64,000 nt of DNA from Anaerolineae bacterium (GTDB lineage: Bacteria > Chloroflexota > Anaerolineae > Aggregatilineales > UBA3940): the NCBI GenBank assembly GCA_016926985.1, contig JAFGNO010000093.1, positions 9,790 through 73,789 of the forward strand, in the 5' to 3' direction. Position 1 is the first letter of the stretch, and each line of letters begins with the position of its first letter. The translations under genes and the position numbers were made by a program. The notes beneath the pieces are model-generated. The model ran no database searches, had not been told where the DNA came from, and saw only the letters and a list, made by a program, of their open reading frames with translations. Positions 8,807 through 16,922 of the stretch are shown piece by piece.

Positions 8807-9161
8807 GCGCGTCCTCCGGTTTGGTGTGTTTGATCGAGAAGGTCATGCAGCCGAGCGGCTTCCCGTCCTCCCCACGCACCATACGCCCAGGACTGATGAG
8901 GTCCTCCCTGTCCGACGCATCCATCGTCATCTTCGATACGATATACAGGGTCTCCGGCGCAGGGTCCGGCAGATTGATCACATCCCCATAGATCGACCGC
9001 ACCAGCGGTACCAGCGTTTGTCCTACCGTCAGCTTGCCCACAGATACATCCATCTGATCCACCCTGGCGACCACGCCGGTTGGTGCAAATGTCCGCACGA
9101 TTTCGCCGTCTGACGATACAACCGTAATTTCATGGGGTGTCAGATTGATCATTTTTATCAT
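8796..9161 (-). CDS. Phage NLTPHEI-type conserved hypothetical
   Basis: 121 residues starting MIKMINLTPHEITVV. The NLTPH opening is found in a widespread family of small phage proteins of unknown role. The ATG at 9161 has AGGGAG nine bases upstream; a longer frame from 9230 lacks such a site. It is co-transcribed with the membrane protein downstream (overlap 11 bases). The body is beta-rich by its pattern and has no catalytic motif I can see. Confidence 0.7.
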   Translation of the reverse strand: MIKMINLTPHEITVVSSDGEIVRTFAPTGVVARVDQMDVSVGKLTVGQTLVPLVRSIYGDVINLPDPAPETLYIVSKMTMDASDREDLISPGRMVRGEDGKPLGCMTFSIKHTKPEDAHGG

Positions 9162-9531
9162 TGGGTTTCTCCCTGATATCAGTTTATGGCTGAACAGCCA
9201 ACTGCAAAAATTGGGTACTATTCTTTTCATGTAGCACCTTTACAGTGAAAAGGTTCAAAATGGTAGACCTCATTTCAATAGGGCGTCTATCGTAGAAAAA
9301 ATAATCCGCACAGATTTTGGATAGTTAAGAGGAGAAAGTCACGGCAGCGCTTGCCAAAGCAGCACCTGCCCGTATACAACAAGAAACATGGATGAGCTGG
9401 ATAAGCAGGGTGATATTGTGAATCCACACCGCAATTCGGGTTCTAAATCCCCTGATGAAACACTGTTGGATGGGAATAGGCAGCCGATACTATAGGCGTA
9501 ATCTTATCGAAAATGAAGTTGTCAGTCTCAT
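9162..9531. other. Intergenic region, AT-rich, no gene seen
   Basis: 370 bases without a supported frame on either strand. Base composition shifts here from the phage backbone to the AT-richer insert that carries the next gene. No palindrome copy is present. Confidence 0.5.
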
Positions 9532-10812
9532 TTATTCCTGAGTTACATTACCATCTTCAGAAACCCATAGAAAGCTAAAATTGGCAGCTATTTTGAACCA
9601 TTGAATCTCCTGCTTCAATCTGTGATAAGTAGGGAAGTCGGGGAGAGCTACAAAGAGGACCGCTCTACTGTTTTCCTGACGATATCGTATCATGTCATAC
9701 ACTGCAGCCTTAAACCAGTGTCGTGCTTGGGGAGCTAACCTGGTTCTGACAGTTCCTTTTGGGTAACCCTTCACGGTCACCCAGGCGTTTTGCTCATCAA
9801 ACACTGCTTCTATATCTTTTCCTCTTTGTCGTGATCTGGTATCGGCTACTGACCGGATGGTGTATTCATTCAAGACCAGATACTCGACGATGCGAGACTG
9901 GATATTACCTTCCCAGAACCACGGTTCTTTTTCAGAATCGCATGAATAATTGGCCGTCTCAATTTTCGTTGTATCTCCGATCCAAAAATTAAGAATTTTT
10001 CCCTCTCTCTTTTCGCGCTTAACTAATCCTTCTTTAGCTAGATCACGACAGATTGAATTTGCTTGCTGTCGAAAGTTAAACCCCAGGTTTAAGGCAAGTT
10101 GATCATCATCAAGTCCACCTGAATGGGATTGGAGATGCTCAATTACTCGCTCTCGTTGTTTCATCATCAGCTCCTTATCTACAGATTCGGTTGTGATTTT
10201 TCCGTTCTCATCTATCCACTTGAAGCAAACGAAGGGTATGTTAAGAAAGGCTCTTCTCAATAATGAATACCTGCGCCACGCTTCGCAATCAGGTAATGCA
10301 ATAAAACCAACAGGAGATGAGTGAGAGAGAAAAGAATTGTTATATAAGTCGGAGATGCAATCGAATATTTCAACTACTTCAAACATACTATCAATCTGAC
10401 ATCCATGCTTTTCATTCGATGAATCTAGGTTATCCACCCTAAACCCACGGTTTAGTTTACAGCCAACCACAAAGACTTCAAAATAAGGTATTCTTGAAGA
10501 ACCAACAATCATACGGTATATTGGAAAACTGGCAGGTTGCCAAAAATCAGTTACCTGGTATCCGTTTTCCAAGAAAGAGAGCCTTAGTCTATTACGCAAA
10601 CCTCCGACAGAATACCATAGGGGATTATGCAGATCCCCACTCCAATAGTACCTGATTCCAGAACTGTGAACCTCATGATGAATGTACTCTGGGTCTAATT
10701 TTTCAATATACATCCTCGCAGCCACTGAGGATATATTGAATTCCTCAGCAATTTGATCTGCATCAAATCCGCCATATATATTCTGTATGCGATTTTTAAT
10801 TTTTTCTAACAT
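9532..10812 (-). CDS. Tandem wHTH plus nuclease-like repeat protein
   Basis: 426 residues made of two copies of one unit. Each unit starts with a winged helix (about 1-60 and 213-275) and ends with a domain of about 125 residues showing the same order of blocks: ENGYQV / NEYTIR, then FIALPDCEAWRRYSLLRR / FVALPDFPTYHRLKQEI, then the closing WIDENGKIT / WVSEDGNVT. The second copy retains GKDIEAVFDEQNAWVTVKGY, a PD-(D/E)XK-like Asp-x-Glu...Val-x-Val-Lys pattern; the first copy has lost it. It looks like a DNA-binding nuclease-type protein with one degenerate half. Gene and flanks are AT-richer than the phage backbone and lack the palindrome, so this is probably a moron gained later. A GAAGG lies nine bases before the ATG. 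Confidence 0.65.
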   Translation of the reverse strand: MLEKIKNRIQNIYGGFDADQIAEEFNISSVAARMYIEKLDPEYIHHEVHSSGIRYYWSGDLHNPLWYSVGGLRNRLRLSFLENGYQVTDFWQPASFPIYRMIVGSSRIPYFEVFVVGCKLNRGFRVDNLDSSNEKHGCQIDSMFEVVEIFDCISDLYNNSFLSHSSPVGFIALPDCEAWRRYSLLRRAFLNIPFVCFKWIDENGKITTESVDKELMMKQRERVIEHLQSHSGGLDDDQLALNLGFNFRQQANSICRDLAKEGLVKREKREGKILNFWIGDTTKIETANYSCDSEKEPWFWEGNIQSRIVEYLVLNEYTIRSVADTRSRQRGKDIEAVFDEQNAWVTVKGYPKGTVRTRLAPQARHWFKAAVYDMIRYRQENSRAVLFVALPDFPTYHRLKQEIQWFKIAANFSFLWVSEDGNVTQE

Positions 10813-11178
10813 GAGAGAATACCTTCAATACTAAATATTCTTTCAAATCAAAATCCCACGTCGACTAGAATTTAGCATGCCTCAATTTTTCCTAATAAAA
10901 CTAACGGTTGTAGCTGAACCCAAAAAACGTAACTTGGTATTGTTCCCTCCAAATGTATCACTTTTTATTAATCCGTCCTATAAAAACGGAGGTTTGAAGG
11001 GATTTTTTCAGCGTAACCCAAATCTCAAATAACGGGCTTAAACACGAAAAGGGTCGTAAGGCAGACTTCCTTTATCCATTTCTTGATGAGGGTTCCATTC
11101 AGAAAGCTCTACCACACTTCTCGCTGTTTCTGCAGAAAAGCTCATGGTTACGGATACCTGGAAACATGGTTCACTTCC
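10813..11178. other. Intergenic region, no gene seen
   Basis: 366 bases between the moron gene and the zinc-ribbon gene. The first half is AT-rich and would hold the promoter of the 9532-10812 gene; no clean -35/-10 pair found. No supported coding frame. Confidence 0.45.
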
Positions 11179-11472
11179 TCAGAACGGAATGGGCAGGCAA
11201 TAGGCTTCCGCGATGGCCTTCTCGGAGCTGATCCCTTTCCGGTCTCCCAGCCGGCACACTTCCAGGATCAGACAATACAAATCGTCGGTATCCTGGACAT
11301 GCTCCATCAGCTCGTGCAGGGTGAATTTGCCCATGCTGCAGGGTTCCGGCGAATGGCTGTGACACTCCGGGCAAAGACCCTGCGAAGCGATGGGATAGAC
11401 GGTTCCGCATGTGCACTGGGTCATGAACGGTTCCCCGGCGCAGTAGTGCTCGTAGTCTGTTGTGTATTTCAT
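11179..11472 (-). CDS. Small zinc-ribbon phage protein
   Basis: 97 residues from the ATG at 11472, chosen because GGAG lies five bases upstream; a frame from 11490 lacks this. Four cysteines (CTCGTVYP and CPEC) can bind one zinc. The C-terminal half is helical. No enzyme motif. Part of the leftward early cluster. Confidence 0.65.
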   Translation of the reverse strand: MKYTTDYEHYCAGEPFMTQCTCGTVYPIASQGLCPECHSHSPEPCSMGKFTLHELMEHVQDTDDLYCLILEVCRLGDRKGISSEKAIAEAYCLPIPF

Positions 11473-11543
11473 GGTGTCTCCTGTTGTCATCCGGATCTGT
11501 CTCCTGAATTTGCAATACGGCGCCCCTGCAGCTGAGGGGTGCC

Positions 11544-11559
11544 TTTTCGACGTTGAAAA
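11544..11559. promoter_or_regulatory. Dispersed palindrome, site 2
   Basis: TTTTCGACGTTGAAAA, one mismatch. Intergenic, 11 bases after the stop of the leftward 11571-12038 gene and 71 bases before the start of the zinc-ribbon gene. Confidence 0.85.
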
Positions 11560-11570
11560 CGGACGCCGGG

Positions 11571-12038
11571 CTAGTTATCAAAATCCATCACAATACGCAC
11601 ATGCGCCGGATCAGGAGAGAGCTTCTTCAAAGCCTCCAGCTCCGTGAAGTACAAGGACCCAAGGGTCTCTGCCAGGCTGGTCCCGTCCGGCAGGGTCCTG
11701 GTGTAGTCCACAGCCAGCAGGTCCGCCAGGGTCATCCAGTTCAGCGAATGGCTGATGACGCTGGGCCACCAGTTGGCGTACATCGACCGGAAGGAGCTGT
11801 CGTCGGGGACAAACAGTTTGCTGGGGAAAAGCCGGGGTGCAGCGCCGCGGCTTTCGACACCGAACAGGGCAAACATGTCATAGTTGCGCCACCAGAAAAC
11901 CGCGCAGTCAATGGCTTCGAACGGCTCCAGGCCCTCCACCCTGCGCTGGTGATAATGGGTACCGGGAATGGGCTCCACCACACACTGCCAGTCTCCGCCG
12001 GTTTTCACTTCAACAAATGCATGAATATCACAGCCCAT
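11571..12038 (-). CDS. MGCDIH-type phage hypothetical
   Basis: 155 residues opening MGCDIHAFVEVK, a signature of a common phage and bacterial protein family of unknown role. Cys3, Asp4 and His6 at the very start may bind metal (inference). The ATG at 12038 follows GAGGGAACA; the longer frame from 12167 runs through the RNase H 3' end and is not used. The 5' side is 31 bases from the RNase H gene, so both probably share a transcript. Confidence 0.75.
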   Translation of the reverse strand: MGCDIHAFVEVKTGGDWQCVVEPIPGTHYHQRRVEGLEPFEAIDCAVFWWRNYDMFALFGVESRGAAPRLFPSKLFVPDDSSFRSMYANWWPSVISHSLNWMTLADLLAVDYTRTLPDGTSLAETLGSLYFTELEALKKLSPDPAHVRIVMDFDN

Positions 12039-12069
12039 TGTTCCCTCCTGGTTGATTGATGAGAACCTT

Positions 12070-12558
12070 TCACCTTGGGGTGTATCCGCGATCCTCTGGC
12101 AGGTTGTCACCCCTTGCTGCTGTTCGGGACAGGCTGTCGCACAGCTCATTGAAGGCGTTCCCGTCATGACCTCGAACCCATTGGAAACGGACGGTCCGAT
12201 CCTCCACCCGTTTCAGAAGCTGCTCCCACAGATCCCGGTTTTTCACGGGACGGTAGCCACTCTTCTTCCAGCCTTTGCTCTGCCAGCGCCGGACCCAATC
12301 CTTTTCAAAGGCATGTACCAGCAGCTGGCTATCTGTATGCAGCGCAACTTCCTCCCCAACGGGAACCAGATCCAGCGCCCTGATTGCAGCCATGATTTCC
12401 ATGCGGTTGTTGGTTGTCATGCGATAGCCCTGGAACAGACGTGCAACTTCCCTGCTGACGGTGTTCCCATCCTGGTTGTATTCTTCGAACAGGATGGCAG
12501 CATATCCGCCGGGGCCCGGATTGCCCAGGCTGCTTCCATCGGTATAGATCGTATACAT
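12070..12558 (-). CDS. rnhA: Ribonuclease HI
   Basis: Degrades the RNA strand of RNA-DNA hybrids, here probably removing primers during phage replication. The fold starts YTIYTDGSSLGNPG; all catalytic residues are in place: Asp 7 (TDGS), Glu 54 (NRMEIMA), Asp 76 (HTDSQ), His 131 (RGHDGN) and Asp 141 (ELCDSLS). Length 162 residues is typical. The start at 12558 has GGAGG six bases upstream; the frame extends to 12591 without a ribosome site. First of the leftward genes downstream of the 837-base gap that carries two palindromes. Confidence 0.93.
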   Translation of the reverse strand: MYTIYTDGSSLGNPGPGGYAAILFEEYNQDGNTVSREVARLFQGYRMTTNNRMEIMAAIRALDLVPVGEEVALHTDSQLLVHAFEKDWVRRWQSKGWKKSGYRPVKNRDLWEQLLKRVEDRTVRFQWVRGHDGNAFNELCDSLSRTAARGDNLPEDRGYTPR

Positions 12559-12712
12559 GTCAATCCTCCAATCCTTGAAGATGGCGTCCATCCTGTGAAC
12601 GCAAGACAGGCATGCCGGAAGGCACCCTGGAAGCTGCCTATCCGTTCTGCGGGCAGGTTGAGGTACTGGTGGAATACGCAGGCAGAGGATGCCTGCAAAG
12701 CCAGGGCGCTCC

Positions 12713-12728
12713 TTTTCGACGTCGAAAT
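12713..12728. promoter_or_regulatory. Dispersed palindrome, site 3
   Basis: TTTTCGACGTCGAAAT, one mismatch (last base). In the long gap, 155 bases upstream of the RNase H start. Confidence 0.9.
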
Positions 12729-13229
12729 CTGCGCCGGTTCACAGCCTGGGCCCGTAGAGAGAGAGGACAGACTGCAACCCGGTTGCCCCCCTGCTCCCTC
12801 CGGGTGCCTGTTCCAGCTCCTTTGGATGCCTTCCGGCCTGATCCCAAGAAGAAGCAAGGCGCCCGTCCTGTCCCTCCCAAACCCATAGAAAGGAACGTGC
12901 CCGGCTCCCGGCTGAGCCGGAAGACCGCAGGGAGGGGAGCGATCTCGATCGCAGTGCCAGCCCACCGGGAGACCGCTTCCACGTCGTGATCCATTCCGTC
13001 CCGGCTCCACATGGATGTCAAACGTACCACGCCTCCCCTTCCCCGCAACGCCGTCTGCGGGTCCCAAAGGGTTCCCGTAGAGGGCTGGCAGGGCCGGTGA
13101 AGACAGCACCAGGGTGTATGACATGGCGTCCGCCCCACCCGGCAGTCCCGATCGTCCTAACCACCTTACTCCCCTGCCTACGCCCGGTTTTGCGGGACTA
13201 GACTGCACGGTTCCCATATTGGGATGTCC

Positions 13230-13245
13230 TTTTCGGCGTCGAAAA
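13230..13245. promoter_or_regulatory. Dispersed palindrome, site 4
   Basis: TTTTCGGCGTCGAAAA, one mismatch. Intergenic, about 110 bases beyond the terminator of the 13396-14847 gene. Confidence 0.88.
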
Positions 13246-13352
13246 CGGGGAGGGGTGTGGGGAGACTGTCCACCCAGGGACCTTATCCGGCGTATTCGAG
13301 CGGGTGCCCTGCAAAAGCGGCTCACTCCACCATGGGGACGAGCGAGACGCCA

Positions 13353-13389
13353 CAAAAAGGGGGGAGACCGCACCTGTGTGCGGTCTCCC
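13353..13389 (-). terminator. Terminator of 13396-14847 gene
   Basis: Twelve-base perfect stem (13362-13373 with 13378-13389), four-base loop, followed on the minus strand by CCTTTTT. Lies directly after the stop of the leftward gene. Confidence 0.85.
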
Positions 13390-13395
13390 TGCGGA

Positions 13396-14847
13396 TCACA
13401 GGACGGTGAGCAGCTCGGAGCCCCAGCCTCTGGACTGGAGCAGTTCGACCAGCTTTCCGCGTTTGTCCTGGCTGAGCCTGAAGCCTTCATTCTGTGCGAT
13501 CAGTCCGGCCACCCGGTAGGTCACGACCCGGTCGGCGTCTCCGTGTTTGATGCGCAGTCCATGCGGAAGGACGCCGGTGATCTCTTTGGACTGGGAAGAG
13601 GCGATCTCCCCGGCGGCACGGGCGGCCACGTAGAAAGCCCGGCCTGCCGTCTTGCGGTCAGCGCCGTGCATCTTTGCCTGGAGGTAGGCTTCGTAGCCAG
13701 CTTTGGAGGTGCGCGATCGCCAGAACTCCCAGGCAAGGTCGGTCGCGGACTTCTTTCCGTCATCCGTACTGTACAGCGGTGCGCCGGCCAGGACAGCCTG
13801 GATGTAACCTTCGACCCAGTAGCGGGAACGGACGACAGAGGTGTCGTCAACGTCCATCGTGTCAAGATACTCCCGGAGCATGGCATCGGCGGTATCCGCG
13901 ATCTCCTGCTGCCGGGGTTCGCCCAGATGGACACCGGGGCGCCCATCCCGATCGAGGTCGAGATCCTCCAGGATTTCATCCACCGTCAGACCATTGGAAC
14001 AGAGGATCTGGGCCCCGTTTTCGACATCGAAACAGAACCCGTGCTGAAACCGGGAGAACATTTCAGCGATATCTTCCGGCTCATACTTCCAGACCATGGA
14101 CTGCAGAGACGCAAGGAACTGTTCAGCTTCCGCTGAGTTTTGTACCCTGCGCCGGATACGCGGGATCTCATAGGGAAACCCCATCTTGCCGACACGGGAC
14201 CGTGCGTGTTCAATCTCCTGATCGATCCTGCGCCGGAGCGCCTGCACATCCGCACGCATCTCGATCCCGAGATCCGCAATCTGGGAGGTGTATTCAGGAA
14301 GCAGGCTCTCCGGCAGGTAGCCGCGATCATCATCGGGTAAGAAGTCATCGTCCTCGCTGCCGATATAGTCCCGGTTGGCAGCGATGAATTGTGCGTTGAG
14401 TTCATCGGTTGGATATGGCCGGCGTTCATACAGGTAGCGGGTCCAGTCCGAGACCGGGAGAGACTGCCGGTTCTTCCTGCGAATATCCGGGTCATCCAGT
14501 TCGTCCTCAATCTCCTGTTCATCGTCAATCAGCTCCCCGGTGTAGCTGTCCAGCCAGCGCCGCTCCTCCACCTCAGACAAGGGTCCCGTTTGCTGATAGG
14601 TAAGGGTCCGCACAGCCTGCTGCAAAGCCATCGTATGCAGCGGCTGGACCACGCGGGTCTGTCGCAGCAGGGGCAGATGCTTGCGGGCCAGGTCCGCCCA
14701 GGTCGCCTCAATCAGGCCGGCTTTTTTGTCAGCGATATCCTGCCGGGCATGGATCAGCGCCGCGGGTTCCAGCATGATCCCGGTCCTGTCTTCAGAGTGG
14801 TACGGAAGGCTGATCGCAGTCCGGGTTCCATCCATTTTCTCAGTCAT
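13396..14847 (-). CDS. Phage early protein, unknown function
   Basis: 483 residues, soluble, charged and mostly helical, with an acidic stretch near residues 90-150 (ELIDDEQEIEDELDDPDI). I recognise no family or catalytic motif; size and place among replication genes suggest a DNA-metabolism role, but that is a guess. Start at 14847 follows GGGAGAGAAGCC; the frame runs on to 15003 without a ribosome site. A palindrome (14018) falls inside the coding region and is read in the frame that gives FDVEN, so those residues may be set by the DNA site. Confidence 0.8.
   Translation of the reverse strand: MTEKMDGTRTAISLPYHSEDRTGIMLEPAALIHARQDIADKKAGLIEATWADLARKHLPLLRQTRVVQPLHTMALQQAVRTLTYQQTGPLSEVEERRWLDSYTGELIDDEQEIEDELDDPDIRRKNRQSLPVSDWTRYLYERRPYPTDELNAQFIAANRDYIGSEDDDFLPDDDRGYLPESLLPEYTSQIADLGIEMRADVQALRRRIDQEIEHARSRVGKMGFPYEIPRIRRRVQNSAEAEQFLASLQSMVWKYEPEDIAEMFSRFQHGFCFDVENGAQILCSNGLTVDEILEDLDLDRDGRPGVHLGEPRQQEIADTADAMLREYLDTMDVDDTSVVRSRYWVEGYIQAVLAGAPLYSTDDGKKSATDLAWEFWRSRTSKAGYEAYLQAKMHGADRKTAGRAFYVAARAAGEIASSQSKEITGVLPHGLRIKHGDADRVVTYRVAGLIAQNEGFRLSQDKRGKLVELLQSRGWGSELLTVL
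14018..14033. promoter_or_regulatory. Dispersed palindrome, site 5 (intragenic)
   Basis: TTTTCGACATCGAAAC, two mismatches. Inside the leftward 13396-14847 gene; read as Phe-Asp-Val-Glu-Asn. Confidence 0.85.
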
Positions 14848-15109
14848 TTTGGCTTCTCTCCCTTTCAGAAAGTGCTCACTCAGCCATGGACGCGAGGGGG
14901 TCTGTCTGCACGCGGAGGAAGGCGCGATCCGGTTTCTTGGAACCGAAAGCCTGCATGCATACAGTGGCCCGCAAGATCCCATTTCTTGGGACCTGGGTTG
15001 CATCTCCCCTCACCGTGTGGTTCATCGCCTGGCCCTTTCGGAGGCTGAAAAAGGCAAGAGCGGGACACGCTTTTCGTCCCGCATCTTGCCGTTCCGTGGA
15101 CGCACACAG
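14848..15109. other. Intergenic with large hairpin
   Basis: No coding frame supported. At 15053-15090 GGCAAGA and CGGGAC pair with GTCCCG and TCTTGCC across a short loop, giving a strong hairpin without a T-tract. It may be an RNA processing site or leader structure of the 13396-14847 gene. Confidence 0.45.
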
Positions 15110-15146
15110 AAAAAAAGGGCCAGGAACCCGAAGGCTCCTGACCCTG
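15110..15146 (-). terminator. Terminator of ssb
   Basis: Stem of about 12 pairs with a TTCGG tetraloop region, followed on the minus strand by seven T. Placed 18 bases after the ssb stop codon. Confidence 0.85.
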
Positions 15147-15164
15147 TCAGGGAGGACGTTCTGC

Positions 15165-15545
15165 CTAGAAGGGAATTTCCTCCGTCTCGGTCTCTGCCTG
15201 ACCGTTGCCAGTGCCCAGGAAGCGCACCGTATCGGCATTGACCTCGAACGAGGCAGCCCAGGTCCCATCGTTGCGCTGCCATACGCGTGGATTGCCATTT
15301 TCATCTGTGACGAGGCGGCCTTCCACCAGGATCTGGCGGCCCTTGCTGAGATACTGCTGGCACGCTTCGGCCTGCTTGCCCCAGACCGAGATCCGGAACC
15401 AGGTCGTTTCCTTGACCTGCTGCCCGTCCTTGGTATAGGTGCGATTGGTCGCCAGGGACATGTTCGTCACCGGGGTGCCGGCCTCGGTATAGCGCATTTC
15501 CGGGTCCTTGCCGAGGTTGCCAACCAGCGTAAGTTTCTGATGCAT
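15165..15545 (-). CDS. ssb: Single-stranded DNA-binding protein
   Basis: Coats single-stranded DNA during phage replication and recombination. 126 residues: an OB fold (LTLVGNLGKDPEMRYTEAGT, then TTWFRISVWGKQAE and the KGRQILVEGRL strand) and an acidic tail ending EEIPF, the tip that recruits partner proteins. Slightly shorter tail linker than most host SSBs. RBS AGGAGCG seven bases before the ATG, terminator right after the stop, so it may be a single-gene transcript end. Works with the Sak4-like ATPase and Cas4-like nuclease at 56.6-58.8 kb. Confidence 0.96.
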   Translation of the reverse strand: MHQKLTLVGNLGKDPEMRYTEAGTPVTNMSLATNRTYTKDGQQVKETTWFRISVWGKQAEACQQYLSKGRQILVEGRLVTDENGNPRVWQRNDGTWAASFEVNADTVRFLGTGNGQAETETEEIPF

Positions 15546-15661
15546 GTTTACACGCTCCTAGAATGAGGTTTCTGATGGGAACCCACCAGTTCAGGGAGAA
15601 AAGCGCCGTAAGGCACCTTTCTCCAGGTTATCTTTATTATACTACATTTGGTGTACAACTG

Positions 15662-15880
15662 TTACAGATACTTCTCAAGCGGATGCGGTTCCCCAAACTC
15701 CATACGGTCGTAGGTGTCGGGACGCTCCGCCATCCGGCGCACCAGGAAGCGGCGCCCCTGCCACTCAACCAGCGCTTCTTCTGCCTGCGCAAGCGAGCGC
15801 TGAATAGCCGGCACGATCGCCGGCGCTTCCTGCAGGATGGTGCGATGAATGCGGTCGGGAAAGCGGGCGACGATCTTCAT
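15662..15880 (-). CDS. Small phage early protein
   Basis: 72 residues, helical with an Arg-rich centre (WQGRRFLVRRMAERPD). Its ATG overlaps the stop of the upstream gene by four bases (ATGA), a strong sign of a real coupled pair. No family recognised. Confidence 0.65.
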   Translation of the reverse strand: MKIVARFPDRIHRTILQEAPAIVPAIQRSLAQAEEALVEWQGRRFLVRRMAERPDTYDRMEFGEPHPLEKYL

Positions 15881-16092
15881 GCCGATCTCTCAAAGACGTG
15901 CAGGAAGGTGCGTCCATTGTTGGTGAAGACATGAATGCGGTGATCAGCCCCGAAGCGGCGCGCGAGCTGGAGGATGTTCTGCTCCTCGACGGACGCAGGC
16001 GCAAACTTCGCGTCCTCCGTACGCTGCATGAGCGGAGACATCGCTTTTCCGACGATCCTCTGAGCAAAGATAAGTTTCGGTTCCGAATTCAT
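15877..16092 (-). CDS. Small phage early protein
   Basis: 71 residues from the ATG at 16092, which has AAAGGAG seven bases upstream (frame opens at 16110). Content: EEQNILQLARRFGADHRIHVFTNN suggests one helix and a beta strand pair. Coupled to the next gene by an ATGA overlap. Role unknown. Confidence 0.65.
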   Translation of the reverse strand: MNSEPKLIFAQRIVGKAMSPLMQRTEDAKFAPASVEEQNILQLARRFGADHRIHVFTNNGRTFLHVFERSA

Positions 16093-16162
16093 TTTCAAAC
16101 TCCTTTTCAAGAAAGATTTGGAAACGCAGGCAAAAGGGCGCCGGCAGGCACCCTCTCAGCAG

Positions 16163-16390
16163 CTACGACCGGGACCCCTCCACCGCAGAAAGCTCCCTCG
16201 AATACAGCGGCGGAGGAACCCGGTAGCAGCTGCATTCCCAGCCATCCCCGCGGGCAGAAGAGAACATCCTCCTGCCGCAGCGCCGGCAGCAGGGTCTCCG
16301 GTCCGGTTTGGCCGGTGCCACAGTTGGCTTCTGTGGAATGCGGTTTTCGATGTCGGAAACGAACCGCGCCATCAATGCCTCTCGATTCAT
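16163..16390 (-). CDS. Small zinc-binding phage protein
   Basis: 75 residues from the ATG at 16390 behind GGGAGG. A helical start (MNREALMARFVSDIENR) is followed by cysteines CCRRCG and CSC that could hold one zinc. The palindrome at 16344 is embedded in the start and yields SDIENR. Function unknown; perhaps nucleic-acid binding. Confidence 0.65.
   Translation of the reverse strand: MNREALMARFVSDIENRIPQKPTVAPAKPDRRPCCRRCGRRMFSSARGDGWECSCYRVPPPLYSRELSAVEGSRS
16344..16359. promoter_or_regulatory. Dispersed palindrome, site 6 (intragenic)
   Basis: TTTTCGATGTCGGAAA, two mismatches. Lies 31-46 bases inside the 5' end of the leftward zinc-binding gene, where a bound protein would block elongation. 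Confidence 0.82.
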
Positions 16391-16730
16391 GCGAACCTCC
16401 CATTTCAAGCGATTTGGGAAAGTACGCGCCGCAAGGCATCCCGGCCAGCCCCTCCTCAAAATCACCGGGGCCACCATGATCCTGGGAACCAGGCTCCCTC
16501 ACCCCCCTCCGCCATGGACGCAGGCAGAAGCAGGAGGCCCAGCCGGGCGGTGTTTGTGTCTTCCCTGCTGGGACGTGCGCTGCCCTGTGACGCTGCATCG
16601 TCTGGCTGTCTGCGATCGGGAACGCCGCAGCACGACCGGGCAGGACAGGCTTCCCGTCCTGCTCCGGGAGGGCAAGGCGTGTCCTGCCTGCCGGAAAAAA
16701 AGAAAACAGAACAACCAGGGCGCCCACCAC
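16391..16730. other. GC-rich gap, no gene seen
   Basis: 340 bases; several overlapping open frames on both strands, none with ribosome site or protein-like composition. Probably leader sequence for the zinc-binding gene. Confidence 0.4.
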
Positions 16731-16762
16731 AAAAAAAGCCAGACACCCGGAGGCGCCTGGCT
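16731..16762 (-). terminator. Terminator after 50-residue gene
   Basis: AGCCAG (16737-16742) pairs with CTGGCT (16757-16762) and the stem extends inward; seven T follow on the minus strand. It closes the two-gene unit 17241-16770. Confidence 0.75.
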
Positions 16763-16769
16763 CTTGGTG

Positions 16770-16922
16770 CTATGCGGTCTCAAGGGCTGCAAGATCGCAT
16801 TCCACTTCGAAGATCTCATCCTCAAGGGCTGCGATCTCCACACGGTCTCCCTGCTCCAACTGGCACGCCAGCTGAAGCAGGAGATCCTCCATCCGCTGAG
16901 CGAGGTAGGCATGCTCAGTCAT
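16770..16922 (-). CDS. 50-residue helical phage protein
   Basis: Short gene: MTEHAYLAQRMEDLLLQL start, then EIAALEDEIFEVECDLAALE and a TAG stop. It is fully helical and acidic with heptad spacing, so probably a coiled coil. It starts eight bases inside the end of the 115-codon gene upstream and both encode the phrase EIAALEDE, which suggests that one arose from the other by duplication. A terminator follows eight bases after the stop. Confidence 0.65.
   Translation of the reverse strand: MTEHAYLAQRMEDLLLQLACQLEQGDRVEIAALEDEIFEVECDLAALETA

Larger units (their letters stand above)
12559..13352. other. Long GC-rich gap with two palindromes
   Basis: About 800 bases with no confident gene. Open frames exist (12638-13138 and part of 12417-13490, both minus), but they are rich in Arg/Gly/Pro, have no ribosome sites and match no family. 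A start MDHDVEAVSRWAG near 12992 is the only stretch that looks protein-like; it decays into low-quality sequence. Two palindromes sit here at 12713 and 13230. Likely holds the leader of the rnhA transcript and perhaps a decayed gene or structured RNA. Confidence 0.4.

Noticed and set aside
9430..9450. Left attachment copy of the tRNA-Gly end (GGGTTCTAAATCCC)
   Set aside because: Matches only the general T-arm pattern over a few bases and has an extra base; not a true repeat of 63966-63978.
11851..11866. Palindrome-like CTTTCGACACCGAACA
   Set aside because: Four mismatches from the consensus, well below the 16 accepted sites.
12638..13138. 166-codon open frame on the minus strand
   Set aside because: Low-complexity Arg/Gly composition, no ribosome site, reads the palindrome as Phe-Arg-Arg-Arg; not accepted as a gene.
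12417..13490. 357-codon open frame on the minus strand
   Set aside because: It is a shadow of rnhA over part of its length, and the rest is Arg/Gly/Pro-rich without a ribosome site.
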